From Candidatus Aenigmatarchaeota archaeon (GTDB lineage: Archaea; Aenigmatarchaeota; Aenigmatarchaeia; CG10238-14; SCSR01): a stretch of 62,993 nt of DNA. The stretch lies in the NCBI GenBank assembly GCA_016187415.1, contig JACPJT010000005.1, positions 1 through 62,993 on the forward strand, read 5' to 3'. Shown here one piece after another: positions 6,221 to 14,556 of this stretch (its first letter is position 1; each line of letters begins with the position of its first letter). The translations under genes and the position numbers were made by a program. Under the pieces are notes generated by a model. The model had not been told where the DNA came from. It was given only the letters and a program-made list of their open reading frames with translations, and did not search any database.

Positions 6221-8593
6221 TTATCCCTCAGGCGGTTTTGTTTCCGGTTCCTTCCTATTTTTAAATTTGCCAAGGAAGTTCTTGAGCTTCCCGATGATAT
6301 TATTTTCTTCTTTTGGAGTATTATAAACATACTCTCCGGTCTTCGGCTTATAGCCTTCTTTCACCGGCCAGAAAAGATACGCCAGTGAGCCAACAACCAA
6401 AAGTACTATCGCACCGATGATGATCAACCATACTTTTGTAGGTATGCCGCCGCTTTGACTGGGCGTTTGGATGGCTTTCAGCTGTCCGTCTATCTTATCG
6501 ATTAACGCCTTCATAGGCGAGATGGTCAGCTGTGCTTGGAAGTAGTTATTGGATGTTATATATCCATCAATTTGGCTTAGGGTAGCTTTCAGTTCAGCCA
6601 GGTTTTGTTCTATCGCCGCTGTGTTGTTGCCTTTGGATGTAGTCCCATTAAACCTGTCTTCCAATTTACTTTCCTCAAGCTTGTACAAAGCCAGCGTGTC
6701 GTTGATTTTCAATTTTGTCGCATTTGAAGGAAGCACACGTAGCGTAAAATCCTGGGTTATGGTGCCGTTTATGCTGGTCGCCCCGAATTTGGACGGATAA
6801 TTATTGACGTCGGCGTTTCCGATGTTGAATGTTATGAAATATGTGCCGTTGGTGCCGACGAGTATGTTGGTAAAGGCGGGATTCACAGAATACCAGCTGG
6901 AATCAATGCCCGAGATGTTTAATGTCGTGTTCTGCCCCACGTTGCCGGTATTCTTAATGTCTATCTCATAAGATGCAGATGAATTTTGCACGACCTGCAC
7001 CAGCGACGACCATTGCACAAAACTTAGCGTTGCAGTGGTTTTCGGCTTGATTATCAGCGTGTTTGTAACGCTGTATGTTGTGTAATTTGTGTTTGTGGTG
7101 GTGTTGCACAGGTACAGATATGTGCTATCGGTTGGGAATGTCTGGATATCAGGCGTATTCACAGACGTGCCGTTTCTATACAGATTCGGTGTCACAGCCG
7201 ACGTATCAAGTGTGCATGTAACATTTGTCTGTATTGAGGTATCCAAAACCCATTGCGGCGTTGCATTCAGGCTTATCACGGGTGACGCCCTGTTGATCGT
7301 AAAGGAATTCAGCGGAGTCATGTTGAATGAATAGTTCAGATAAGACCCGAAAATCTTCCAATAATACGTGCCGGCCGGGAAAACAGCGCTATAGTTGTAA
7401 GCCGAGAGGGAGATGTTTGACATGCTGTAATTAACGGCGGTTCCCGACCAGTCGCCCTGCACCGTGACGTTTGTCAAACTCGCCGTCGAATTGAATGTTA
7501 TTGTAATGTTTGCCAGTGTGACATTTGAGAATGTTGACGGGATGTTTGCCGTTGCAGCCGTGTAGCTTGGCACAGTCCCGACAAAATACACCACAGAGCC
7601 GGCGGTATAATTGGTATTGGTTGCTGTTGTGACAGTGTAGTTGTGCAGCCCGACGGATGTTATAACATCATCCGGTTTAATGTACGGAACAGATACGCCC
7701 GAGACGATCGATGTGCCGTCTCTCGATATTGTGACAGGGCAATTTGAACAAGTCGCGTTTACAGTTATGTTTACTGCGGTATTGTTAATCGACGATGTGT
7801 TTCCGTTTAATGTGCCGTTGATGTAGACATAAATCGTGTTATTGGCCTGCTGGACAGTGTACACAAACTGCGATGTCGCATTGACTGTGCTGTTTGTATC
7901 AGTTGCATAAGTTCTCCATACATACGTACCGGCGGCAAGATCGGTCAGATTCCAATAGTAGACGCTACCGGAATTGTTCATCGTTTCATTGTGGGGCGTA
8001 CTGCTGCCAGTAAGGTTGTGCTCTATCAGTACTGTAGAAACAGCCACATTGTCCGTCCATGTAACATTGAACCAGTATGACCGCCTTGGAGTGTAGGTGC
8101 TGTTGGTTGCAGGCGATGTGGTATTGCTTGAATATTGGGGTGCGGTGGTGTCGATAAGCGTTATTGTCACATTGCTCGAAGCAATTGCATTGTTCGCATC
8201 TGCGACTGTTAAATTAACTCCGCTGCTTCCGGTGGAATTCGGGGTATTGACATACAGCCAGAAATATTGCGTCGCGCCATTTCCTATGATGCCTATCGAT
8301 GTGCTGTTTACCCATGATGGTGTTGAAAAGGACGATATGTACGGACTGGATGTGCTTGTGCCGGAGGTGCCGGTAAACACAACCCCTGGCGGCAGAGTGA
8401 TGTTTACTTGGGTTGCATTGACAGCGCCAGTGTCTTGTATGCTGAAATTAAGCAACTGGCTGGATTGCCCGGCTGTTAGGCTGGTCGGGCTGGAAGATGC
8501 GGTGAACGAGACTGCCACGGCAGCGGTGACAAGTATGTTAAACAAAAGAAGAGTTAGAATGAAAGCAGACGCCTCTTTAATCCTGTTCCCCAT
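6221..8593 (-). CDS. Large Ser/Thr/Asn-rich cell-surface protein with C-terminal anchor
   Basis: 790-residue exported protein. A signal peptide (about 1-28, ending VAVS) is followed by a beta-rich ectodomain with many N-x-S/T sequons and several Ig/CARDB-like units, for example DTGAVNATQVNITLPPG and IKNTGNVGQNTTLNISG. A helical segment (about 640-720) precedes one transmembrane helix (VWLIIIGAIVLLVVGSLAYL, about 738-757) and a basic cytoplasmic tail. This is the layout of archaeal S-layer or adhesin-like proteins. Leaderless expression is likely: a TATA-like TTTATATC lies at 8611-8618, 20-25 bases before the ATG. The exact role is not evident; adhesion or envelope structure is inference. Confidence 0.75.
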   Translation of the reverse strand: MGNRIKEASAFILTLLLFNILVTAAVAVSFTASSSPTSLTAGQSSQLLNFSIQDTGAVNATQVNITLPPGVVFTGTSGTSTSSPYISSFSTPSWVNSTSIGIIGNGATQYFWLYVNTPNSTGSSGVNLTVADANNAIASSNVTITLIDTTAPQYSSNTTSPATNSTYTPRRSYWFNVTWTDNVAVSTVLIEHNLTGSSTPHNETMNNSGSVYYWNLTDLAAGTYVWRTYATDTNSTVNATSQFVYTVQQANNTIYVYINGTLNGNTSSINNTAVNITVNATCSNCPVTISRDGTSIVSGVSVPYIKPDDVITSVGLHNYTVTTATNTNYTAGSVVYFVGTVPSYTAATANIPSTFSNVTLANITITFNSTASLTNVTVQGDWSGTAVNYSMSNISLSAYNYSAVFPAGTYYWKIFGSYLNYSFNMTPLNSFTINRASPVISLNATPQWVLDTSIQTNVTCTLDTSAVTPNLYRNGTSVNTPDIQTFPTDSTYLYLCNTTTNTNYTTYSVTNTLIIKPKTTATLSFVQWSSLVQVVQNSSASYEIDIKNTGNVGQNTTLNISGIDSSWYSVNPAFTNILVGTNGTYFITFNIGNADVNNYPSKFGATSINGTITQDFTLRVLPSNATKLKINDTLALYKLEESKLEDRFNGTTSKGNNTAAIEQNLAELKATLSQIDGYITSNNYFQAQLTISPMKALIDKIDGQLKAIQTPSQSGGIPTKVWLIIIGAIVLLVVGSLAYLFWPVKEGYKPKTGEYVYNTPKEENNIIGKLKNFLGKFKNRKEPETKPPEG

Positions 8594-8923
8594 AGATTCT
8601 ATTTAAACTTGATATAAAATATTGCTTCTATCGGCTCCAAATTCGATGAAGATAGATGGGCGGCATGATAAAATATGAATGGTTTGCCGAGTTCTGAGAA
8701 GGAGAATCCCGCATAAGCCGAGTTCTCTCATTTGGCATATAAGGGGGCTAGATATAAAGAAATCTAACAATTTCATAAAAGAATTCTTAGTTTACTAAGC
8801 CGAGATAGACAAGAATTTCAAGAAAGCTTTCAGACAGTTGTAAAAGATAAAAGTTATGGTAATTTATTTAAAATGTGAAATCAGTGAATACTGAGATTTA
8901 AGTTTTATGATATACATCAATTT
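8594..8923. other. 330-base gene-free stretch between divergent genes
   Basis: No coding frame found. It contains the promoter of the surface protein on the left, a repeated GCCGAGTTCT at 8686-8695 and 8717-8726, a third AAGCCGAG at 8797-8804, a CTTAG-TTTA-CTAAG inverted repeat at about 8785-8798 and a GAAAGCTTTC palindrome at about 8822. The right half is AT-rich and leads to the AT-rich membrane protein gene. A small RNA or old mobile-element scar is possible, but nothing here identifies one. Confidence 0.4.
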
Positions 8924-10252
8924 ATGAGAAGTATTTACTTTTTCATATTCTCCCTAATTTTAATCTTATTATTATTCCCCGAAATCTCGAAATCTAATTC
9001 TTTAACCGTTCCTTACCCTAGTAAAGTAGACCAAATAACTGAAAAGGATAGTGTCGAAGGAGATAGCTTATTTACTGATATGATTATTCAATTGGTCATT
9101 CCTAATGACACTTTCGCAAATCAAAATATAACAATTCTTCTTAATCCACGATATATGATTCAAAATTTATTCAATTTGAATAATATAATAATTTGTAAAA
9201 ATTACACAATAACAGGCTATAATTATAGATACAATTCTACCCATATAGGGTGCAATAGTGAAATTAATAACTTTACTAAGACTTTTAATGAAAATGACCA
9301 GTCACTAAGTATCTCAATTCCTACACATGAAATTGTTGGTTCTAATAATCTACTTATTAGAATTCAATATACTATTCCTAATTTTGTCTTAAAAGAAGGG
9401 CACGTTAAATTTCTTTCTGAATGGGTTGGTAATAAATTCCTATATTTCTTTTCACAATGTATCCCAGAAGTGAGTTGTAATATTAAAAATTGGGAAAGAA
9501 CTGTAGTTCTTCCAGAAAGTGCCATACTCGATAATTTTATTGGGAATGCTAAACTTACTGCATATGATGATAAGAATTTAATTTTTGAGATGCAGGGTGA
9601 CGGCAATAATTTTATTACCTATCATGATTCACGAGAAAAAGAATTAGTATTACCTTTATTTTTCACAAGTTTAGGTGTTTTGGGGGGTTTACTAGGAACA
9701 TTTTTATATGATTATATTAAATCCCAAATTAATAAAAGATTAGAGAGTAAAGATATCACTAATATGGTAGGAAATTCTATTTGGAAAATAGTTTTGCATA
9801 CTTTGTATGAAAATGCTACTAATGCGTCTTTCTATAGCAGTGGAATTGGCACTGGGTTTTGGAACAATGAACATCCTCTTGCAAAAGAATTGAAAATTAG
9901 TGGGCAACAATTAGGACAAAGCATGACATTTCTAAGCAATCAAAAATTAATTGATGGTTATTTGGGTAGCGAACAATCATCTATAGATCTTACATTAGAA
10001 GGGTTTAGAACTGCTTTGAAAAATGAAACTTCTGAGAGAGAAGATAAGCAATCTCAAAACGAGAATAAGCTTCATACTACTATAGCTATTTTCACCACTA
10101 TTGTGGGATTAACTTCCATATGGCAAGTTTTAAGAATTACTGAGATAATTTCTAGTCAGAGATTTATAGATTATGGATTCATATTTGTAATGATGATAAT
10201 TTTAGTTTATTGGACTGCGTTGAATTATAAAAATTTTAAAAAAGGATTGTAA
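8924..10252 (+). CDS. AT-rich membrane protein with extracytoplasmic domain and internal winged-helix-like region
   Basis: 442 residues. There is a signal or first membrane helix (about 4-20), then a beta-rich extracytoplasmic domain to about 235 with N-x-S/T sites and several Cys, and a transmembrane helix near 243-263 (LVLPLFFTSLGVLGGLLGTF). The cytoplasmic part around 290-370 reads like a winged helix (LAKELKISGQQLGQSMTFLS, then DGYLGS and LTLEGFRTAL). Two more helices follow near 385-405 and 418-436. I know no named family with this order; a one-component membrane sensor is one reading. Codon use is much more AT-rich than the flanking genes, suggesting recent acquisition. Confidence 0.65.
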   Translation: MRSIYFFIFSLILILLLFPEISKSNSLTVPYPSKVDQITEKDSVEGDSLFTDMIIQLVIPNDTFANQNITILLNPRYMIQNLFNLNNIIICKNYTITGYNYRYNSTHIGCNSEINNFTKTFNENDQSLSISIPTHEIVGSNNLLIRIQYTIPNFVLKEGHVKFLSEWVGNKFLYFFSQCIPEVSCNIKNWERTVVLPESAILDNFIGNAKLTAYDDKNLIFEMQGDGNNFITYHDSREKELVLPLFFTSLGVLGGLLGTFLYDYIKSQINKRLESKDITNMVGNSIWKIVLHTLYENATNASFYSSGIGTGFWNNEHPLAKELKISGQQLGQSMTFLSNQKLIDGYLGSEQSSIDLTLEGFRTALKNETSEREDKQSQNENKLHTTIAIFTTIVGLTSIWQVLRITEIISSQRFIDYGFIFVMMIILVYWTALNYKNFKKGL

Positions 10253-10342
10253 ACTTATTTATCTTCTTCATCCAATAAAAGCTCTTTTAGACATTTACTC
10301 CCCTAAATTTACCTTCTCGTATCCACTACTTATGAAGAGATG

Positions 10343-10813
10343 TTATTGTTTCTGATATACGGCTTCTGCATTATCCGATTTGATTGTAATGTTATTGAAA
10401 TCTCCGGTCCAATTCAGCTCGATAATATATCGATCACCGGCCTTTAGTACAGTCTGATTGTTCAGTATATTGATTTGGTTGCCGTCCACATATGCCGTGA
10501 TGTTCGTAGCATCCGATTGGCCAACATTAGACACTGCCACAAGCAAATTGTTATTGGAATCGCGCGCCACCGTGATTACGTCAATATTGTATGTTAAATT
10601 TTTGAACACATCGATGGCGTTGCCTGTAGTGGGTACAAATCTCCCGATTACAGGGATGCTGTCCAGCTTTGGAAAAGAGCCGACCAGCAGATAGCTTGCT
10701 AAAAATACTATTAGGACAAGCAGGACTCCCAACGCTATGTTTCCCACAATCCTGAATATGATATAGCCGGCTATGGCAAGCAATGCAACGCCGAATAAAA
10801 GCTCCAATACCAT
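10343..10813 (-). CDS. Membrane-anchored protein with CARDB-like outer domain
   Basis: 156 residues with two hydrophobic helices at the N-terminus (about 4-20 and 25-47). They are followed by a beta-rich domain, ITVARDSNNNLLVAVSNVGQ and later NITAYVDGNQINIL, which has the look of a CARDB/Ig-type adhesion module outside the cell. N-x-S/T sites are present. No enzyme motif is seen. It stands alone between the AT-rich membrane protein and tRNA-Arg, which is on the same strand upstream of it. Function unknown. Confidence 0.6.
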   Translation of the reverse strand: MVLELLFGVALLAIAGYIIFRIVGNIALGVLLVLIVFLASYLLVGSFPKLDSIPVIGRFVPTTGNAIDVFKNLTYNIDVITVARDSNNNLLVAVSNVGQSDATNITAYVDGNQINILNNQTVLKAGDRYIIELNWTGDFNNITIKSDNAEAVYQKQ

Positions 10814-10851
10814 GGAATTTATTTCACGTTTAAACTTTAAATTTGAGAGAG

Positions 10852-10927
10852 TGCCCCCGACGGGATTTGAACCCGCAACTTCTTCCTTAGGACGGAAGCA
10901 CTCTAGTCCAAGTTGAGTTACGAGGGC
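10852..10927 (-). tRNA. tRNA-Arg (anticodon CCU)
   Basis: Complete cloverleaf on the minus strand: acceptor GCCCTCG with CGGGGGC plus discriminator A at 10852; D-stem ACTC/GAGT; anticodon stem CTTCC/GGAAG with loop GTCCTAA, giving anticodon CCU (reads AGG); variable AAGTT; T-arm GCGGG-TTCAAAT-CCCGT. There is no intron and no encoded CCA. A TATA-like TTTAAAATT lies about 20-25 bases upstream, in the AT-rich gap shared with uppS. Confidence 0.97.
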
Positions 10928-10994
10928 ATATTTAGTGCTCTAAACTTAATTTTAAATAATTAACTAATAATCTTTGATAATCACGATGGTTTAA

Positions 10995-11690
10995 ATGGAG
11001 ATACCAAAGCACATAGCATTGATTCCTGATGGCAACCGCCGGTGGGCGCGTGGAAGAGGACTGCCTCCATGGCATGGCCACTGGAAGGCTGAAAAGGTTA
11101 TAGACAACTTCTTGAACTGGTGCCTAGAATACAACATCCACCAAATCTCGATTTGGATAGGATCTACAGAAAACTTGGCAGAAAGGCCCAAGAGAGAAGT
11201 TGCAGAGTTGTACAAACTTTACATGAAGCTTTTAGAAGAATGGGGAAGCAAGAAGTCTGTCATCGACAAGTACGAAGTTAAAGTAAGGTTCATCGGCGAT
11301 TTGAACAAGTTGCCGCCAAAGATGGTGAAACTAATGGGAAAGATAATGCAAAGGACGGCCAAGTACCAGAAAAAGCTGTTGAACATTCTTGTCAATTACG
11401 GCGGCAAGTTTGAATTGGTCGAAGTTTTCAAGAAACTGGCAAATCAGGTCATCAAAGCTGGGAAGATTGAAATACGCGAGAGAGACATAGAAAACAACCT
11501 CTTGGTAAAGACACCGGTCGACCTTGTCGTCCGAACAGGAGGTTACAACAGGCTTTCCAATTTCATGCTGTGGCAATCTTCTTATGCAGAAATATACACG
11601 ACAAAAACTTTGTTGCCGGATTTCAACAAAGAGGAATTCGTAAAAGCGCTGGAGTGGTACTCATCGATTAAGAGGAATTTTGGTGCATGA
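10995..11690 (+). CDS. uppS: Cis-prenyltransferase (polyprenyl diphosphate synthase)
   Basis: Condenses isopentenyl diphosphate units in cis onto an allylic primer to give the long polyprenyl carrier used for surface glycosylation. Signature motifs: ALIPDGNRRWARGRG near the N-terminus (catalytic Asp), WIGSTENLAER, VRFIGDL, LNILVNYGG, and the C-terminal VDLVVRTGGYNRLSNFMLWQ with YAEIY. At 231 residues it is near family length. It overlaps the next gene by four bases (ATGA), coupling it to a geranylgeranyl reductase and so making a two-gene isoprenoid unit. It fits the glycosylated surface proteins encoded nearby. Confidence 0.95.
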   Translation: MEIPKHIALIPDGNRRWARGRGLPPWHGHWKAEKVIDNFLNWCLEYNIHQISIWIGSTENLAERPKREVAELYKLYMKLLEEWGSKKSVIDKYEVKVRFIGDLNKLPPKMVKLMGKIMQRTAKYQKKLLNILVNYGGKFELVEVFKKLANQVIKAGKIEIRERDIENNLLVKTPVDLVVRTGGYNRLSNFMLWQSSYAEIYTTKTLLPDFNKEEFVKALEWYSSIKRNFGA

Positions 11691-12766
11691 AAATGGAAGA
11701 AATCTACGATGTTATAATTGTTGGCGGTGCGTTAGCCGGAAGCAGAACTGCGGGCCTGATTGCAAAAAATGGCAGAAAGGTTCTGTTGATCGAAGAGCAT
11801 GAAAACATAGGCGTTCCCTGTAAATGCACAGGGCTAGTCAGTTGGAGAACGCCGGAAATCCTGAAGAACTTGCCCAAGAAACTAATCGTGAATAAATTGG
11901 ATACGGGAAAATTCAATGCACCTGACGGCACGAGTTTCGTCCTGAAATCGAAGAAAGTGGCATATGTTTTGGATAGAACCGGTCTCGATAAATTTTTGTT
12001 TGACCAAGCCATAAAGTCTGGTGTGGAAGTAAGGACAGAACATTTTGAAGATTTCCAATACGTTGATGATAATGTTGAAGTCAGAACTAACAAAGGATCA
12101 CACAAGACAAAAATTCTCATAGGTGCAGACGGTGCGAATTCAATTGTGGCTGAGAAAGCAAATCTGGAAATGCCTAAAAATATTTTTGTCGGCTTGCAAA
12201 CAACAGCAGCTGGTAATTTTCAGCAGCATGCAGAATTGTGGTTCGGAAGAAATACAGCCCCCAATTTCTTTGCGTGGGTCGTGCCTGAAAACAATGAACT
12301 AGCACGAATAGGCGTTTCAACGCCATCAAGTCCGAAACCTTATTATGAAAGGTTTTTAGAGGCACGACTGGGCCACAATGGGCTAAAACCCGATGTCGCA
12401 GGAATTATCAGATATGGTATTATGAAAGATACCGTCAATGACAGGGTCATGCTTGTTGGTGATGCCGCTTGTCAAGTCAAGCCATTCAGTGGCGGAGGAA
12501 TAACTTATGGCTTGATTGCCGCGCAGATATGTGCAGACGCGGTTGAGAAAGCATTTGAAGAAAACAGATTCGATTACGATTTCTTCAAAAAACATTATGA
12601 TACAGAATGGAAAAATAAGCTGTTGCCAGGCATTAGGAAAGGACTCTTGTTAAGAACGGTCTTGTACAATCTGCCGGATTTTCATGTCAATCTTCTCTTC
12701 AAAGGCATTAAATTATTCGGCAATAATATTCTGAGCAATTTTGATTTCGACTTGTTATCCGGATAA
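11687..12766 (+). CDS. Geranylgeranyl reductase family flavoprotein
   Basis: FAD-dependent reductase that saturates isoprenoid chains of archaeal lipids or polyprenyl carriers. The N-terminal Rossmann segment DVIIVGGALAGSRTA has an altered GxGxxG (GGALAG). A CKCTGLVS segment at about 45 matches the family's PxCxG-type active-site loop, GADGANSIVA is the second FAD motif and VMLVGDAACQVKPFSGGGI the third. It is 359 residues, slightly shorter than many members. Translation is coupled to uppS, so its substrate could be the polyprenyl product rather than the diether core; that is inference. Confidence 0.9.
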   Translation: MKMEEIYDVIIVGGALAGSRTAGLIAKNGRKVLLIEEHENIGVPCKCTGLVSWRTPEILKNLPKKLIVNKLDTGKFNAPDGTSFVLKSKKVAYVLDRTGLDKFLFDQAIKSGVEVRTEHFEDFQYVDDNVEVRTNKGSHKTKILIGADGANSIVAEKANLEMPKNIFVGLQTTAAGNFQQHAELWFGRNTAPNFFAWVVPENNELARIGVSTPSSPKPYYERFLEARLGHNGLKPDVAGIIRYGIMKDTVNDRVMLVGDAACQVKPFSGGGITYGLIAAQICADAVEKAFEENRFDYDFFKKHYDTEWKNKLLPGIRKGLLLRTVLYNLPDFHVNLLFKGIKLFGNNILSNFDFDLLSG

Positions 12767-12885
12767 TTTTAGATCGGAAACGCACACGTATCATATTCTC
12801 CAATTGTGTAACATCAAACATCTTTTCTTTAGATTATTCATTTCTATAAAAGCGGTTTCCAGAGAACCACGTCATCAAGCGTCAT

Positions 12886-13116
12886 TTAATACACCCACCT
12901 TTTCGATTCTTTGCAAGTTTGGCAAAGCTTCATCAATTGCATCTGTCCCTGAGTCCATACCTTTTCAACCGTTAGATGGTTCCAACAGGACATCCTTAAA
13001 CAACCGTCACATATGCGGTTACAGTATACGCAGGTGCGGACACCGCATAGGTTGCACGGCCCTCTTTCTTGCTCCTCGAATATTGAAGACTTGCATACTT
13101 TACATTGGTTTGCCAT
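12886..13116 (-). CDS. Small Cys-rich zinc-binding protein
   Basis: 76 residues with repeated C-x2-C pairs: CKVC, CNLC, CVYC, CDGC and LCQTC, plus a lone Cys and His (SCWNHL). This can hold at least two zinc ions in a cross-brace or FYVE-like manner. The ATG lies two bases after the stop of the XRE-type regulator on the same strand, so the two form an operon. It may be a partner or accessory DNA/RNA-binding factor. I do not recognise a named family. Confidence 0.65.
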   Translation of the reverse strand: MANQCKVCKSSIFEEQERGPCNLCGVRTCVYCNRICDGCLRMSCWNHLTVEKVWTQGQMQLMKLCQTCKESKRWVY

Positions 13117-13118
13117 GG

Positions 13119-13541
13119 TTATCGCTTGTACCTCTTTATAATTTCTGAAAATTCTTCTAAGAACTCGCCTCTTTTCTTTTCGGTGAGACTTAAGAAAACA
13201 GTTCTCCCTTCTTCTGCATAACTATTGAGTAACTCTCCCCATTGTCGGTCTCGCAGATATCCACTAGTCAAAAGTGATCTAGAAGTTCGCTTTGGTGCAG
13301 CATAGCCGACCAATCTGTAAGCTTCTTCACCTAGATTTAGGGCATTGTCCAATCTTGCCAGCACTTCATTGGATGGTCTAGAAGGTTTTCCTGTCTTCGG
13401 ATTCACACCAGTTTCTAATGCAATTAAATAAGCTGCCGAAATACCAGCTCTTCTTGCCACTTCTCTACCACTCAATCTAATCTCTTTTCTTCGGGATGTA
13501 ATTAACTTTCCTAAATCTTCACATTGATATCCCATATCCAT
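13119..13541 (-). CDS. XRE-family helix-turn-helix regulator
   Basis: DNA-binding protein with an N-terminal lambda-repressor-like HTH (LGKLITSRRKEIRLSGREVA, then RRAGISAAYLIALETG). The next segment, NPKTGKPSRPSNEVLARLDN, extends the domain, and a charged helical C-terminus of about 60 residues may dimerise. Start ATG 13541 follows GAGGT; a GTG one codon earlier is possible. The TATA box TTATAAAC lies at 13561-13568, read on the minus strand. It is divergent from the Lrp-like gene and operonic with the zinc protein. Confidence 0.85.
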   Translation of the reverse strand: MDMGYQCEDLGKLITSRRKEIRLSGREVARRAGISAAYLIALETGVNPKTGKPSRPSNEVLARLDNALNLGEEAYRLVGYAAPKRTSRSLLTSGYLRDRQWGELLNSYAEEGRTVFLSLTEKKRGEFLEEFSEIIKRYKR

Positions 13542-13544
13542 CAC

Positions 13545-13639
13545 TACCTCACAGTAGTACTTATAAACACTTATAGTTTTACTAAAAAATGGCTTAAAAA
13601 TAAGTTAAATTTAAATATTTGTCTTAAAAAATAAGATAT
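13545..13639. promoter_or_regulatory. Divergent promoter region with operator-like palindromes
   Basis: A 95-base gap between the XRE gene and the Lrp gene. On the Lrp side two near-identical inverted repeats, CTTA-A4-TAAG at 13593-13604 and CTTA-A5-TAAG at 13623-13635, flank the TATA-like TTAAATTTAAATATTT at 13605-13620. The second ends four bases before the ATG. On the XRE side CTTATAAACACTTATAG (13560-13576) holds two CTTATA copies over its TATA box. This arrangement suggests autoregulation by the Lrp protein, which is inference. Confidence 0.6.
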
Positions 13640-14131
13640 ATGGCTACAAAAACTAGGAAACACCCTGTGAAATTAAGGGAAATAGATGATACAGACCGCC
13701 AGATACTGAACATTTTATCTGTAAACGCAAGGACAAGGCTGACCACAATCGCCAGGGAAATAAAACTTTCCGTGGATTCGACCAAGAAGAGACTGGAAAA
13801 ACTGGAGAAAAATGTCATCAAGAAATACACGATTCAGGTCTATGATGAAAATATCGGTCTTAATTTGGGTGTTCACGTGTATGTGAAACTCAAAGACGTG
13901 ACCAAAGAGGCGTATGATGCGCTGATAAAGGAATTCATGACAAACCCGAGAGCGATAGACCTCATAGCTATGCTGGGCGATTATGACCTCTACATCGTTT
14001 TTCTGGCCAAGGACACGTATGAGATGGATGAAATGAAAATGGAATTTAGACAGAAATTCAGCACCATAATAGGAGAATGGAAAGAAGTGGTTGTTTCCAA
14101 GTTGTACAAGCTGGAGGAATATAGATTTTGA
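13640..14131 (+). CDS. Lrp/AsnC-family transcription regulator
   Basis: 163 residues: an N-terminal winged HTH (DDTDRQILNILSVNARTRLT, then TIAREIKLSVDSTKKRLEKLE) and a C-terminal RAM-type alpha/beta domain (VHVYVKLKDVTKEAYDALIK, then LLGDYDLYIV-like and SKLYKLEEYRF). Such proteins are octamer- or dimer-forming activators or repressors sensing amino acids. The start is at the end of the second operator-like palindrome, consistent with leaderless, self-controlled expression. The ligand cannot be read from the sequence. Confidence 0.92.
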   Translation: MATKTRKHPVKLREIDDTDRQILNILSVNARTRLTTIAREIKLSVDSTKKRLEKLEKNVIKKYTIQVYDENIGLNLGVHVYVKLKDVTKEAYDALIKEFMTNPRAIDLIAMLGDYDLYIVFLAKDTYEMDEMKMEFRQKFSTIIGEWKEVVVSKLYKLEEYRF

Positions 14132-14136
14132 TTTTG

Positions 14137-14454
14137 TTAACGGGGTGCGAAAACTTCTCCGAGTTCTTTTAACGCAGCTTGTTCAGGTTCGTTCAATTCA
14201 GAAGCTTGTTTACTTTGTAAGTTCTTATACGCTCCAACTAAACTTCTCAATAATTCCCTTTCAGCTATCTGCATGGTTCGACCTAATACACCAATTCCTT
14301 GACCGATGGAAAATACATAACCTAAATTCTCTGAGAACCACGGATAATCCACATGACCATTATATTGAGCATTTAATGGTTTGAGCATCCTGTAACCGTA
14401 AAGTTGTCTTGGTCTACCATCTTTTCTCGTTGGTTGAATTACGTGTTCATGCAT
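14137..14454 (-). CDS. Hypothetical protein, 105 aa
   Basis: Not recognised. A soluble protein beginning MHEHVIQPTRKDGRPRQLYG, with an aromatic/Gly-rich first half and a helical, charged second half. A TATA-like CTTATAAAG (minus strand, 14475-14483) sits 21-29 bases before the ATG, which supports a real, leaderless gene. It is convergent with the Lrp gene, with five bases between stops. No catalytic motif is apparent. Confidence 0.5.
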   Translation of the reverse strand: MHEHVIQPTRKDGRPRQLYGYRMLKPLNAQYNGHVDYPWFSENLGYVFSIGQGIGVLGRTMQIAERELLRSLVGAYKNLQSKQASELNEPEQAALKELGEVFAPR

Positions 14455-14556
14455 AATGATAGATATGGCATAAACTTTATAAGTTTGATAAAATTACAAA
14501 TCACTCCATGTGGCATTTTCACCCGTATCTGCGACAATACCTTGGGACAACACAAT

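Noticed and set aside
8640-8700. Box C/D small RNA
   Set aside because: A CGATGAA and a CTGA are about 50 bases apart, but the C box is imperfect and no D' box is found.
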